NCBI GenBank assembly: GCA_016185065.1 | Contig: JACPOL010000009.1 | Span: 45,136 to 109,135 of the forward strand | Origin: Chlamydiales bacterium | GTDB lineage: Bacteria; Chlamydiota; Chlamydiia; Chlamydiales; Rhabdochlamydiaceae | Reading direction: 5' to 3' | DNA length: 64,000 bases | Shown here: piece after piece, positions 17,614-26,141 of the stretch | How positions within the stretch are numbered: position 1 is the stretch's first letter | Layout of the letters: each line of letters starts with the position of its first letter | Program-made: the position numbers and the translations under genes | Notes under the pieces: generated by a model | What the model was told of the DNA's origin: nothing | The model's input: the letters and a program-made list of their open reading frames with translations, nothing else | Databases searched by the model: none

Positions 17614-19656
17614 ATGGCGAAGAAGGTTCTCATTACCTCTGCGCTTCCTTATGCGAATGGACCGCTGCATTTCGGTCACATTGCAGGGGCCTATCTTCCA
17701 GCAGACTGCTACGCTCGTTTTCAGCGGCTGATGGGAAGCGATGTTCTCTATATCTGCGGCTCAGATGAGCATGGCGTGGCAATTACACTCAGCGCTCAAA
17801 TGGCTGGAAGAACTCCCAAAGAACACGTGGATCTCTTCCACAAGATCAATGAGAACTTTTTTAAGCAGCTCAACTTCTCCTTCGACCACTATTCGCGCAC
17901 AACCTGGCCGGGTCACGTTGAGACGACTCAACAGTTTTTTCTCGATCTACTAAAAAACAACTTCATTGAGGAGAGGGTCACCTCTCAGCTCTATTCCGAA
18001 GAGGATAAGCGATTTCTGGCCGACAGGTACGTGATAGGAACCTGTCCCAAGTGCGGTTTTAAAGAGGCGAGGGGAGATGAGTGCCAGAAGTGCGGTGCGA
18101 GCTATGAAGCAACCGACCTGATCGAGCCAAAATCGAAGATCTCAGGAAAAGCTCTAACACTCAAACCGACGAAGCACTGGTTCCTCCGCTTCGACCTCTT
18201 CAAAGAGCGCCTCGGCGAGTGGCTGCAGACAAAAAACTGGAAGCCTAACGTTCTCAACTTCGCAAAGTCCTACGTCGATGATTTAAAGCCTCGCGCCATC
18301 ACCCGCGACTCGGACTGGGGAATTCCCGTGCCGCTTCCAGGAAGTGAAGGAAAAGTTTTTTACGTCTGGTTCGATGCGCCTATTGGCTACATCTCTGCTA
18401 CGAAGGAGTGGGCCGAGAAGAGGGGAGATCCCAATGCATGGAAAAACTACTGGCTCGATATCGACACTCAGTACGTCCAGTTTATCGGAAAGGATAACAT
18501 TCCGTTTCATGCTGTCTTCTTTCCTGCGATGGTTATGGGTCAAGATGTGCCCTATAAGCTGGTCGATCAGCTGCCAGCGAATGAGTTTTTCAATCTCGAG
18601 GGCAAGCAGTTTAGCAAGTCCGAAGGCTGGTATATCGATCTTGAGACATTTTTTCAGAAATTTACCCCTGACCAGATCCGCTACGCGATTGCTGCCAATG
18701 CGCCTGAATCGCAAGATTCAGAGTTCACTTGGAAAGATTTCCAACTTCGCTGCAACAGCGAGCTGCTAGGAAAGTATGGCAATTTGGCTAGCCGCGTTCT
18801 CGTGTTTGCAGCAAACAACTGCGAAGCAAAGGTTCCTGAGAAAAAGGATCTCCAAGAGATCGATAGTAGCTTCTTGGAGAAGATTCAGCACCTCGTGAAA
18901 GAGATTGCAGAAGCTTACGAGACCTTCCACCTGAGAAAGGCAAGCTCTCTCGTCATGGAGCTTGCACAAGCTGGCAACGTCTACTTCGATGCGAAAAAAC
19001 CTTGGCAGGCAAATAAAGATCCTACGCGCAAGCAAGAGATGCTAAATGCTATCGCCTGCTGTCTAGAGTGTTTGAAGGCACTTGCTGTTGTTTCGTTCCC
19101 TTTAATTCCCGAAACAGCAGAGCGTCTCTGGACGCTTCTCGGCTATACGAAGCCCCTTACATCAAAAAATTGGAAAACGCTCATTGCAGAGGAGATTCCA
19201 GAAGGCAGAGCCCTTCCTCCTCCCGTCCACCTCTTTGCCAAGGTGGAAGATGAGCTCATTCAGAAGGAGATTGAAAAATTGGAAACACTTACCTCTTCAG
19301 CCACACCGCCAGCTCCTGCAGTTCCATTAAAAGAGCAGGTCTCTTTTGATGAGGTACGCAAGCTCGACCTCCGCGTAGGTCAGATCCTTGCCGTAGAGCG
19401 CATTCCCAAAAGCAAGAAGCTTCTTAAACTCTCTGTAGATCTCGGCTTTGAAAAACGCACGATCGTGGCAGGTATCGGAGAGAAGATGGAAGATCTGAAT
19501 CTTCTCATCGGTAAAAAGGTGGTTATCGTCGCGAATCTGAAGCCCGCTGCCTTAATGGGCGTCGAGAGCCAAGGAATGCTCCTCGCAGCTGACACCTCGC
19601 TTGGGATCGAGCTGCCCGCCTTCCAGAACGCTCTTCCAGGCACCCCCGTCACCTAA
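17614..19656 (+). CDS. metG: Methionyl-tRNA synthetase with C-terminal tRNA-binding domain
   Basis: MetG charges initiator and elongator tRNA-Met. The 680-residue protein has the HIGH motif as HFGH at 19-22 and a zinc-binding pair CPKCGF...CQKCGA. The KMSKS loop reads QFSKSEG, and the helical anticodon domain follows. The last 110 residues (from about FDEVRKLDLRVGQILAVER) form the EMAP-II/Trbp111-like tRNA-binding domain that dimerises many bacterial MetRS. It starts three bases after the omega-like gene and ends the operon. Confidence 0.97.
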   Translation: MAKKVLITSALPYANGPLHFGHIAGAYLPADCYARFQRLMGSDVLYICGSDEHGVAITLSAQMAGRTPKEHVDLFHKINENFFKQLNFSFDHYSRTTWPGHVETTQQFFLDLLKNNFIEERVTSQLYSEEDKRFLADRYVIGTCPKCGFKEARGDECQKCGASYEATDLIEPKSKISGKALTLKPTKHWFLRFDLFKERLGEWLQTKNWKPNVLNFAKSYVDDLKPRAITRDSDWGIPVPLPGSEGKVFYVWFDAPIGYISATKEWAEKRGDPNAWKNYWLDIDTQYVQFIGKDNIPFHAVFFPAMVMGQDVPYKLVDQLPANEFFNLEGKQFSKSEGWYIDLETFFQKFTPDQIRYAIAANAPESQDSEFTWKDFQLRCNSELLGKYGNLASRVLVFAANNCEAKVPEKKDLQEIDSSFLEKIQHLVKEIAEAYETFHLRKASSLVMELAQAGNVYFDAKKPWQANKDPTRKQEMLNAIACCLECLKALAVVSFPLIPETAERLWTLLGYTKPLTSKNWKTLIAEEIPEGRALPPPVHLFAKVEDELIQKEIEKLETLTSSATPPAPAVPLKEQVSFDEVRKLDLRVGQILAVERIPKSKKLLKLSVDLGFEKRTIVAGIGEKMEDLNLLIGKKVVIVANLKPAALMGVESQGMLLAADTSLGIELPAFQNALPGTPVT

Positions 19657-19691
19657 ATAGATCTACTAATTCAAAACGGTAAAGATTTTTA

Positions 19692-19832
19692 CACAGAGAT
19701 CACAGAGACACAGAGAAAGAAGAGAAGATCATCTTTTCTGCTCACCGCAGAAAAGATGAATGCTCTGCCCCTTTGCGGCATTTTTTTTCTTCTCCTCCCT
19801 CTCTGTGTCTCTGCGATCTCTGTGTAATTCCC
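19692..19832. repeat. Nested palindromic repeat (ACACAGAGATCACAGAG type)
   Basis: The left arm begins ACACAGAGATCACAGAGACA and runs AGAGAAAGAAGAGA. The right arm is its near-perfect reverse complement, ending TCTCTGTGTAAT. A second hairpin with arms CATCTTTTCTG/CAGAAAAGATG sits inside the left half. It fills the gap between the ends of the convergent metG and recD-like genes and may also act as a bidirectional terminator. No protein is encoded. Confidence 0.8.
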
Positions 19833-19840
19833 ACTCTGTC

Positions 19841-21988
19841 TTACATGGAGCGCAGGACAGCTTCTGTGAGTCCGGTGTAGCGCTTTTTTACCTCTTCATT
19901 GTTAACAGCAATCGCAAGCGCCTTCTTAGTTCCCACAAGGACTACGAGGCGCTTGCCGCGCGTAATTCCGGTGTAGAGAAGGTTGCGATTTAGCAGTTTA
20001 AAATGGCAGGTGTGGATCGGCATCACGATGCAGGGGCACTCGCTTCCTTGATACTTGTGTATCGAAGCTGCGTAGGCGAGAACGATCTCATCGAGCTCTG
20101 AGAATTCATACATAACGGACTTCTCATCAAAGATCACTTTTACCTGCTGCTCAGTCATGTCGATTGCAGAGATTCTGCCAATGTCGCCGTTATAGACCTC
20201 TTTCTGATAGTTATTTCGCATCTGCATCACCTTATCGCCAACATGGAAGCTCTTTCCCATGCGTATAAGAGGGGAGGGGGAGGGATTGAGAGCCTGCTGC
20301 AAAACCATGTTCAAGTTCTCTGTGCCAATTACACCTTTTTTCATCGGCGCCAGAACCTGAATCTCATCAAATCTGTGAAACCTGTGGCTACGCGGCAGAC
20401 GCGTTGAGACCAGTTCCACAATCTCTTCTAGAATTTTCTCCGGCTCTTCGATGTCAAAAAAGAGAAAGTCGCTATTGGGCTTTGGATAGATCTCTGGAAA
20501 GACGCCCTGATTGATTTTGTGGGCATTTGTAACGATTGTAGAGCCCGCAGCCTGGCGGAAGATCTGCTTGAGCTCAATCAGCGGAATAAATGCCGAGCGG
20601 ATCAGATCTTTTAATACGTTTCCTGGACCCACACTGGGAAGCTGATCCACATCTCCAACCAGAATCACGCGTGCATTGCTTGGAACCGCTTTCAGCAAGT
20701 TGTGCATGAGAAAGGTGTCGATCATGCTCGCTTCGTCGACGATAAGAAGGTCGCACTCGAGCTGATTATCCTTCCCGCGTTTAAAGCCCCCTTGGGTGAA
20801 GTCCATCTCTAGCAAGCTGTGGATCGTTGAGGCGCGGTGTCTTGTGATCTCTGCAAGGCGCTTTGCAGCGCGTCCTGTGGGTGCAGCAAGGAGGATTCGA
20901 CTGGTTAGTTTAGACGTGATCGTTAAGATTGCTTTTGTGATCGTGCTCTTACCAGTTCCTGGTCCGCCCGTGATGATCATCAGCTTCTCTTTTAACCCCG
21001 AGCAGACCGCCTCGCGCTGTTCCGGAGCCAGATCGATGCGTAGCTGCGTCTGGACCCACTCAATCGCTTTGGGAAGGTCTACACTGCGTAGTGGGGAGGG
21101 AGTTTGAGAAAGACGCGCGATCTCTCTTGCGATGCCGATCTCTGCTAAATAGAGAGGCTTGACCCAGAGATGAGAGTTCTCCTGGATAATATACCCATTT
21201 TTCACAAGGGTCGTTAGCCTCTCTGTGATGAGCGCAGGATCGACCTCGAGAATTGCGCCGGCAGCGGGTACAAGCTCGCTTTCTGGCATACAGACGTGGC
21301 CCTCCCCGGATAGCTCCCAGAGAACGTGCTCGATGCCTGCATCGATTCTCTGAGGCGCGTTCTGAGGCACGCCAACCCCTTTTGCAATCGAATCTGCGCT
21401 CTTAAACCCGATCCCGTGGATCTCTTTTGCCAGTGCGTACGGGTTCTGCATCACCTTGTCGATGCTCTGCTCGCCGTAGGCTTTAAAAATTTTATGAGCA
21501 TAGGCGGGACTCACCCCATGCCCTCTTAAGAAGATCATGACATTGCGGATCGTCTTCTGCTGGCCCCAGCAGACGAGAATATTCTCAATTCGCTTCTCTC
21601 CAAGTCCTTCAACTTCGTTCAGCCTCTTGGGAGACTCCTCGATGATCTGAAGGGTTGAAGCTCCAAATTTTTTGACAATACGCTCTGCATAGGCGGGGCC
21701 GATTCCCTTGATCATTCCCGATTCGAGATACTTCTGAATGCCGATCACATCGGAGGGAGCCTGAAGGTCGAAACTAACAATTTCAAACTGCTGACCAAAC
21801 TTTGAATGGCGCTTCCAAGACCCCTTGCAGCGGATCGTCTCTCCGGGTTGCAGAGCGGGCAGGCAGCCGACGATTGTGGTTAGATCCTGCTTCTTCGGCT
21901 CCTTCAGCCTAGCGACAGTAAAGCCCTGCTCGCTATTGCTAAAGATAATGCTTTCAATGTACCCGTAGATCTCATCCATGGGGCTCAA
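19841..21988 (-). CDS. RecD-like (RecD2) ATP-dependent DNA helicase
   Basis: RecD2 proteins are 5'-3' SF1B helicases not bound to RecBC and act in DNA repair. The 715-residue protein has an N-terminal OB-like region and two helix-hairpin-helix segments (KGIGPAYAERIVKKFG, GLGEKRIENIL). Then come Walker A ITGGPGTGKSTI, Walker B VDEASMIDT, GDVDQLPSVGPGNVL, and the C-terminal motif YAASIHKYQGSECP. The motif VYNGDIGRI before it is typical of RecD2. Chlamydia has a recD paralogue after metG, so position also fits. It starts at ATG 21988. Confidence 0.93.
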   Translation of the reverse strand: MSPMDEIYGYIESIIFSNSEQGFTVARLKEPKKQDLTTIVGCLPALQPGETIRCKGSWKRHSKFGQQFEIVSFDLQAPSDVIGIQKYLESGMIKGIGPAYAERIVKKFGASTLQIIEESPKRLNEVEGLGEKRIENILVCWGQQKTIRNVMIFLRGHGVSPAYAHKIFKAYGEQSIDKVMQNPYALAKEIHGIGFKSADSIAKGVGVPQNAPQRIDAGIEHVLWELSGEGHVCMPESELVPAAGAILEVDPALITERLTTLVKNGYIIQENSHLWVKPLYLAEIGIAREIARLSQTPSPLRSVDLPKAIEWVQTQLRIDLAPEQREAVCSGLKEKLMIITGGPGTGKSTITKAILTITSKLTSRILLAAPTGRAAKRLAEITRHRASTIHSLLEMDFTQGGFKRGKDNQLECDLLIVDEASMIDTFLMHNLLKAVPSNARVILVGDVDQLPSVGPGNVLKDLIRSAFIPLIELKQIFRQAAGSTIVTNAHKINQGVFPEIYPKPNSDFLFFDIEEPEKILEEIVELVSTRLPRSHRFHRFDEIQVLAPMKKGVIGTENLNMVLQQALNPSPSPLIRMGKSFHVGDKVMQMRNNYQKEVYNGDIGRISAIDMTEQQVKVIFDEKSVMYEFSELDEIVLAYAASIHKYQGSECPCIVMPIHTCHFKLLNRNLLYTGITRGKRLVVLVGTKKALAIAVNNEEVKKRYTGLTEAVLRSM

Positions 21989-22017
21989 GTTAACACCTCT
22001 TCGATTTATTTTTTAGC

Positions 22018-22075
22018 GAATATGAATCCCGCTTAGCCCCGGCTCTCTAAACGGCCGGGATTGCGGCGAGGAGCC
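22018..22075. repeat. Left arm of inverted repeat flanking tRNA-Asn
   Basis: GAATATGAATCCCGC followed 21-22 bases later by GGGATTGCGGCGAGG is mirrored at 22284-22341 on the other side of the tRNA gene. The two ends match strongly; the centre is diverged. Confidence 0.75.
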
Positions 22076-22139
22076 CTTCCTGCCCATTTATGAAAACATT
22101 GCCTTTAATTCACATTCTTTTCTAAAATTCCCCCCGTAT

Positions 22140-22211
22140 TCCGGATTAGCTCAGTGGTAGAGCAGCGGACTGTTAATCCGTTGGTCGTAGGTTCGAATCC
22201 TACATCCGGAG
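22140..22211 (+). tRNA. tRNA-Asn (anticodon GUU)
   Basis: The acceptor stem is TCCGGAT paired with ATCCGGA, discriminator G at 22211, with no encoded CCA. The D-loop GCTCAGTGGTAGAGC, the anticodon loop CTGTTAA with GTT, and the T-loop GGTTCGAATCC are all intact. It is a single gene, 72 bases long, with no neighbour tRNA. Confidence 0.96.
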
Positions 22212-22283
22212 TCTAGGCGCTAGGGGGCAACCTCTAGTGCCTTTTTTCTTCCCCTACCCCAACCTTTTCAAGCTTTTAGTTGA

Positions 22284-22341
22284 ACGGTCCCTCGCCGCAA
22301 TCTCGGCTCTTCAGGGCTGAGTCTAGGCGGGATTCATATTC
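22284..22341. repeat. Right arm of inverted repeat flanking tRNA-Asn
   Basis: CCTCGCCGCAATCTC and GCGGGATTCATATTC are the reverse complements of the two ends of the left arm at 22018-22075. The region 21989-22413 thus holds the inverted pair and the tRNA, and no protein gene was seen in it. Confidence 0.75.
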
Positions 22342-22413
22342 TCTTTTATCCTTAAGCCGAAGAGAATCTACTTCATTATCTATGACGCATAAAGATTTAA
22401 TTCGTCGCTAATT

Positions 22414-23859
22414 TTAGTTCGAATCGTTACCTCGTAAAGAGCGTCCTTTAGGTCCGTCACCTTCACGTAGTACACTTTTGGAGTGTAGAAGTTTCACAGC
22501 CTCGGCTGAATCCTTCACTTTAGAGGCACTACGCGCTAACATCTCTTCTTCAAATTCAGTGAGTACAACTTCTCTTAATCCGCTCTCTCTCCATTTAGGG
22601 AAGAGAGTACACGCGATTGAAATTTTGCGAGCCAGTGCAAGTGCATCTAGCAGTGCTTGATTTGCACCTTGTCCTTTGAATGGACTCATGGGGTGAGCGG
22701 CATCTCCAATCAAGGTAACTGCCCCGGCTTTTTCCAATAATTCCGACTTGAGCACTTCTCGGTCATACACGGGATAACCTGAGATTTGTGCCGGAAGGGT
22801 TGCTGATAAAATTTGAGGAATGGGCTTATGCCACTGTGCTCTACGACACGCTTCTTCTTTAAGTGCTTGAGCTCCTCGAGCGCTTAAGGTTTTGGCTTCT
22901 TCTTCCGGCATGGGGAAACTAAATTGCCACATTACCGAATCTAACGAGTAAGGCATCACGTAGATTCGCTCATGGCCATTGACGGTTTGAAAGACGGTGG
23001 CTGAGTCGAGTAGAGAACTCTCAATACCCTTAAGAGCCTCTAGAGAACAGATACCCAAAATCACCAGGTAACCCAGGTAACGTAAGGGAGTAATATCCTC
23101 ACCAATTAGCAAGCTGCGCACAACGCTACGAATACCATCGGCACCCACCACCAGATCAGCCTTAACACTCTTCATCTCTTTGTGAACTTGAAAGCTTAGC
23201 TCGACGCTTTTATCTTCACATTGCTTAAAGCTAACTAAGCGGTGCCCCCAATGCACGGCATTATGCTTGCTTAATTGCTCAAGCAAAGCCAGGCGCAGTG
23301 CCTGTCGAGGGATGTGCACATTTTTACGCTTTGGAGACTTTTTAATGTTTAAATGCGTCCTTGCTCCCCATTCACTAATTTCTTTTCCATCTGTAGTATG
23401 CACCACGTGGCGTGTAGAATTAACCCCATCTTTTAAAAAGAAGAGACCTAATCCTTTTATTGCGTTACTTGCTTGTTGTAAGGTAAGTCCGTAACCCTGA
23501 GCTCGTGCATCAAAGCTGCTATCGCGTTCGTAAAGGGTAAATGGAATCCCACGATGCAAACAAGCAACAGCCAGCGCCACGCCTCCTATACCTGCACCAA
23601 TAATTGCCACGTGTGGATAATTTTCTGAATCTGCTAGGGGATGACTAGAAGTAGGAATCAAACCAGATCCACTGCAATTATCGCATAAATATTGAGTAAG
23701 TTTAGGACGATCCGAAGCCCTTCCTTCACCCCGAGTTTTTTCATATTCATTAATTGCTATTTGGAAGCGAATTCTCGATTTCTTGCGAAGCCTATAGGTT
23801 TTTTTTCCGCGTCCATAGCATTTTGGGCAAATAGTCCAATAGGCCTCTCTACTTTCCAT
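22414..23859 (-). CDS. FAD-dependent monooxygenase with N-terminal double CxxCxGxG zinc ribbon
   Basis: A 481-residue protein. Residues 11-18 (CPKCYGRG) and 59-66 (CDNCSGSG) form a pair of DnaJ-type zinc-binding motifs. From residue 83 a Rossmann fold starts with GAGIGG at 88-93 and the ERD that binds FAD ribose. Later motifs are VVGADGIRSVVR and GDAAHPMSPFKGQGANQALLDA. These are the hallmarks of UbiH/salicylate hydroxylase-type flavin hydroxylases, which use NAD(P)H and O2. The zinc part is not normal for the family, so this is a domain fusion. The substrate is unknown. It stands alone beside a tRNA gene and may have been acquired. Start ATG 23859 lies after an AGAGG-like site. Confidence 0.8.
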   Translation of the reverse strand: MESREAYWTICPKCYGRGKKTYRLRKKSRIRFQIAINEYEKTRGEGRASDRPKLTQYLCDNCSGSGLIPTSSHPLADSENYPHVAIIGAGIGGVALAVACLHRGIPFTLYERDSSFDARAQGYGLTLQQASNAIKGLGLFFLKDGVNSTRHVVHTTDGKEISEWGARTHLNIKKSPKRKNVHIPRQALRLALLEQLSKHNAVHWGHRLVSFKQCEDKSVELSFQVHKEMKSVKADLVVGADGIRSVVRSLLIGEDITPLRYLGYLVILGICSLEALKGIESSLLDSATVFQTVNGHERIYVMPYSLDSVMWQFSFPMPEEEAKTLSARGAQALKEEACRRAQWHKPIPQILSATLPAQISGYPVYDREVLKSELLEKAGAVTLIGDAAHPMSPFKGQGANQALLDALALARKISIACTLFPKWRESGLREVVLTEFEEEMLARSASKVKDSAEAVKLLHSKSVLREGDGPKGRSLRGNDSN

Positions 23860-23934
23860 TTTCTATCCTCTTTTATTCCTGGGTTCTAGGATCTCAAGCA
23901 TCTGGGTTGACATCAACTCAAAATTTAAGTTTAA

Positions 23935-25035
23935 ATGTTCCGCTTTGTTCTAAAAAGGGATCGGTGGCGGATCATGCGGTTTTTTTTAGGGATGATCGCA
24001 CTTCTTGCTGGCATCTCAAGTCTAAGTGCTGCCGATTCACAGGCTGCTGTTCAAGCAACGCAAGAGAGTAGCAACGGCCTTCCAAACATCTCCGCTCGCT
24101 TTCATCCCGAGTCTACGAGTCTGGATGTTTTTGCCGACCTCCTTGTCTGGTGCGCAAAAGAGAGCGGCTCTGAAAACTGGGCTCAGGTGATTACCGCCAG
24201 CGGTGCAAAAACTAAGTGCGATGTAAGGGACGTCCGTTTTGATTGGGATGCCGGTTTTCGTGCAGGCCTTGGTTATGGCATGAAGCACGACCAGTGGGAT
24301 ACGCAGCTCTATTACACCTGGTTTCGCACGCGAGGGAGCGATCATGTTTCCAGCACCCCTGGCACTGTTTTCTCAGCGTATCTCGGCAATTTCTATGTTG
24401 ATAATCAGAATGGAGCAGGAATCTCGGGGATAGCCTATCAGAAGGCGAGCATGGAGTGGAAGATTCATTTCAGCATGTTTGACTGGGAACTTGGTAGAAA
24501 TTTTCGAGTCAGTCGAGCGCTATCTCTACGCCCATTTATTGGTCTGAAGGGAGGATGGATTCATCAGTCGATTCACACAAAGTGGCACAATTCAAACCGT
24601 TCAGGCGCAGAATTTTTTAAAGAGGGAAGAGAGAATCTAAAGAACAACTTTTGGGGGATTGGTCCAAGTGCTGGTCTCAATACAAAGTGGGATCTTTTTG
24701 TTCGACAAAAACACTCCTTTAACCTGTTTGGAGACCTCTCTGGAGCTATCATGTGGGGGCACTGGACGTTGGGGGATGTTTATAAAAACAATATCGAACA
24801 GGAAGTCGTTGTCAAACTCTCTCATATCAATAGTGCCGCCGTCACTTTGAGGACATTTTTGGGATTTGGATGGGATGCTACCTTCAATCGCGACCGGTCT
24901 CATTTTTCAGCGAAATTGGGATATGAGATGCAGTTCTGGCTAAACCAGCTTCAACTCTACTTTTTTGATACCGGCAGGCTGGATAACGTATTGACTTTGC
25001 AAGGGGGAACGCTTGAGTTTCGCTTTGATTTTTAA
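23935..25035 (+). CDS. Legionella/Chlamydia-type major outer membrane protein, paralogue 1
   Basis: A 366-residue exported beta-barrel protein. The signal peptide core FFLGMIALLAGISSLSA ends before ADSQAA. Shared family blocks are RFDWDAGFRAGLGYGM, HDQWDTQLYYTWFRT, FDWELGRNFRVSRALSLRPF and GLKGGWIHQSIH. The chain ends in the aromatic LEFRFDF typical of porins. Such MOMP-like porins are expanded in Simkania and Waddlia. It is first of three tandem paralogues with short spacers. ATG 23974 is an alternative start, giving a shorter signal peptide. Pore function is inference from family. Confidence 0.8.
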   Translation: MFRFVLKRDRWRIMRFFLGMIALLAGISSLSAADSQAAVQATQESSNGLPNISARFHPESTSLDVFADLLVWCAKESGSENWAQVITASGAKTKCDVRDVRFDWDAGFRAGLGYGMKHDQWDTQLYYTWFRTRGSDHVSSTPGTVFSAYLGNFYVDNQNGAGISGIAYQKASMEWKIHFSMFDWELGRNFRVSRALSLRPFIGLKGGWIHQSIHTKWHNSNRSGAEFFKEGRENLKNNFWGIGPSAGLNTKWDLFVRQKHSFNLFGDLSGAIMWGHWTLGDVYKNNIEQEVVVKLSHINSAAVTLRTFLGFGWDATFNRDRSHFSAKLGYEMQFWLNQLQLYFFDTGRLDNVLTLQGGTLEFRFDF

Positions 25036-25060
25036 TTTAACTTGCGTCGCATAGAGAAGC

Positions 25061-26131
25061 ATGAAAAAGTTTCTACTCTTCATTTTGACTGCGTCGATGT
25101 TGCTACTTCAAATGCGAGTTGATGCATCTGATACGATTAGTTCAGATGGGCAGAAACAAGAGCTAGCGCGTGGTCTGCCGAACGTTTCATCACGCACCGC
25201 TGGAAGCTGGGATCTATCTGCCGACGCCTTTGCATGGTACGCTTCGGAAGAGGCTTCCGCAATTTGGGCAGACGTTCTCAAGATTGGAAAAAACACGAGC
25301 TCCTTTGGTGTGCCCGATATCAACTTCAATTGGGATTTCGGCTTTCGAGTGGGTGCTGGGCGCAATCTAGAGTATGATCAGTGGGATACACAGCTCAATT
25401 GGACCTGGTTTCGCACAGAAGCCCATAAGGAGATACACCTTCTTCCAGAATTCATTTCAATTGCAGGTAAAATCTTAATAACTGAAGAGATTCACCCCGA
25501 ATTTTTTGCAGCGGATCTTGGCAGTAACTTTGCAGAAAGCGCAAAGATACGCTGGTCTATTCTCTTCAATATGTTCGATTGGGAGTTGGGCCGCACCTTT
25601 TGGGTGAGCAAGGGACTATCTCTACGTCCCTTTATCGGCCTTAAAGGGGGATGGATCGACCAGTCCATTCATGTGAATTATAAGAATCTGATTATTGCCA
25701 ATGCTTTCACAAGTAGCTCTGCTAAGGAGCAGGTGAAAAATAACTTCTGGGGCATAGGACCCGTTGGCGGAGTAAATACCAAGTGGAAATTGCGTAATTT
25801 TGGCACGCATTTCCCCAGCCTTTTTGGAGATTTTTCCATAGCTACTTTATGGGGAACCTGGAGCTGCAGTGATGTTTACAAAGAAACAACTGGGAAAAGA
25901 GTTTCTGTGCATACCCGAAATTCAACGCTTGGCGCTCTAATGTTAAGGGGATTTCTAGGAACGGGGTGGGATGTTGATATTAAGAAGGGAAGATCGCATT
26001 TTTCCACACGAGTAGGTTACGAAATGCAGCTCTGGGTGAATCAGCTTCGAGTTGCTACATCTCAGCTGGTGCGATTGCATGGCGATTTGACTCTTCAAGG
26101 GGTGACTCTCAATTGTCGGTTCGATTTTTAA
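25061..26131 (+). CDS. Legionella/Chlamydia-type major outer membrane protein, paralogue 2
   Basis: The 356-residue protein has a clear signal peptide (KKFLLFILTASMLLLQMRVDA) and the same blocks as the gene before it: INFNWDFGFRVGAGRNL, DQWDTQLNWTWFRTE, FDWELGRTFWVSKGLSLRPF, KNNFWGIGPVGGVNTKW. It ends NCRFDF. It starts 25 bases after paralogue 1. Differences cluster between the shared blocks, as expected for surface loops. Confidence 0.8.
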   Translation: MKKFLLFILTASMLLLQMRVDASDTISSDGQKQELARGLPNVSSRTAGSWDLSADAFAWYASEEASAIWADVLKIGKNTSSFGVPDINFNWDFGFRVGAGRNLEYDQWDTQLNWTWFRTEAHKEIHLLPEFISIAGKILITEEIHPEFFAADLGSNFAESAKIRWSILFNMFDWELGRTFWVSKGLSLRPFIGLKGGWIDQSIHVNYKNLIIANAFTSSSAKEQVKNNFWGIGPVGGVNTKWKLRNFGTHFPSLFGDFSIATLWGTWSCSDVYKETTGKRVSVHTRNSTLGALMLRGFLGTGWDVDIKKGRSHFSTRVGYEMQLWVNQLRVATSQLVRLHGDLTLQGVTLNCRFDF

Positions 26132-26141
26132 CGCTCTCTAG

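Noticed and set aside
19760..19993. Open frame at the recD-like gene end
   Set aside because: It lies in the palindrome and antisense to the helicase C-terminus, with no start signal.
22018..22341. Integration site of a prophage or island at tRNA-Asn
   Set aside because: No integrase gene and no direct repeat of the tRNA 3' end were seen nearby; the repeats are inverted.
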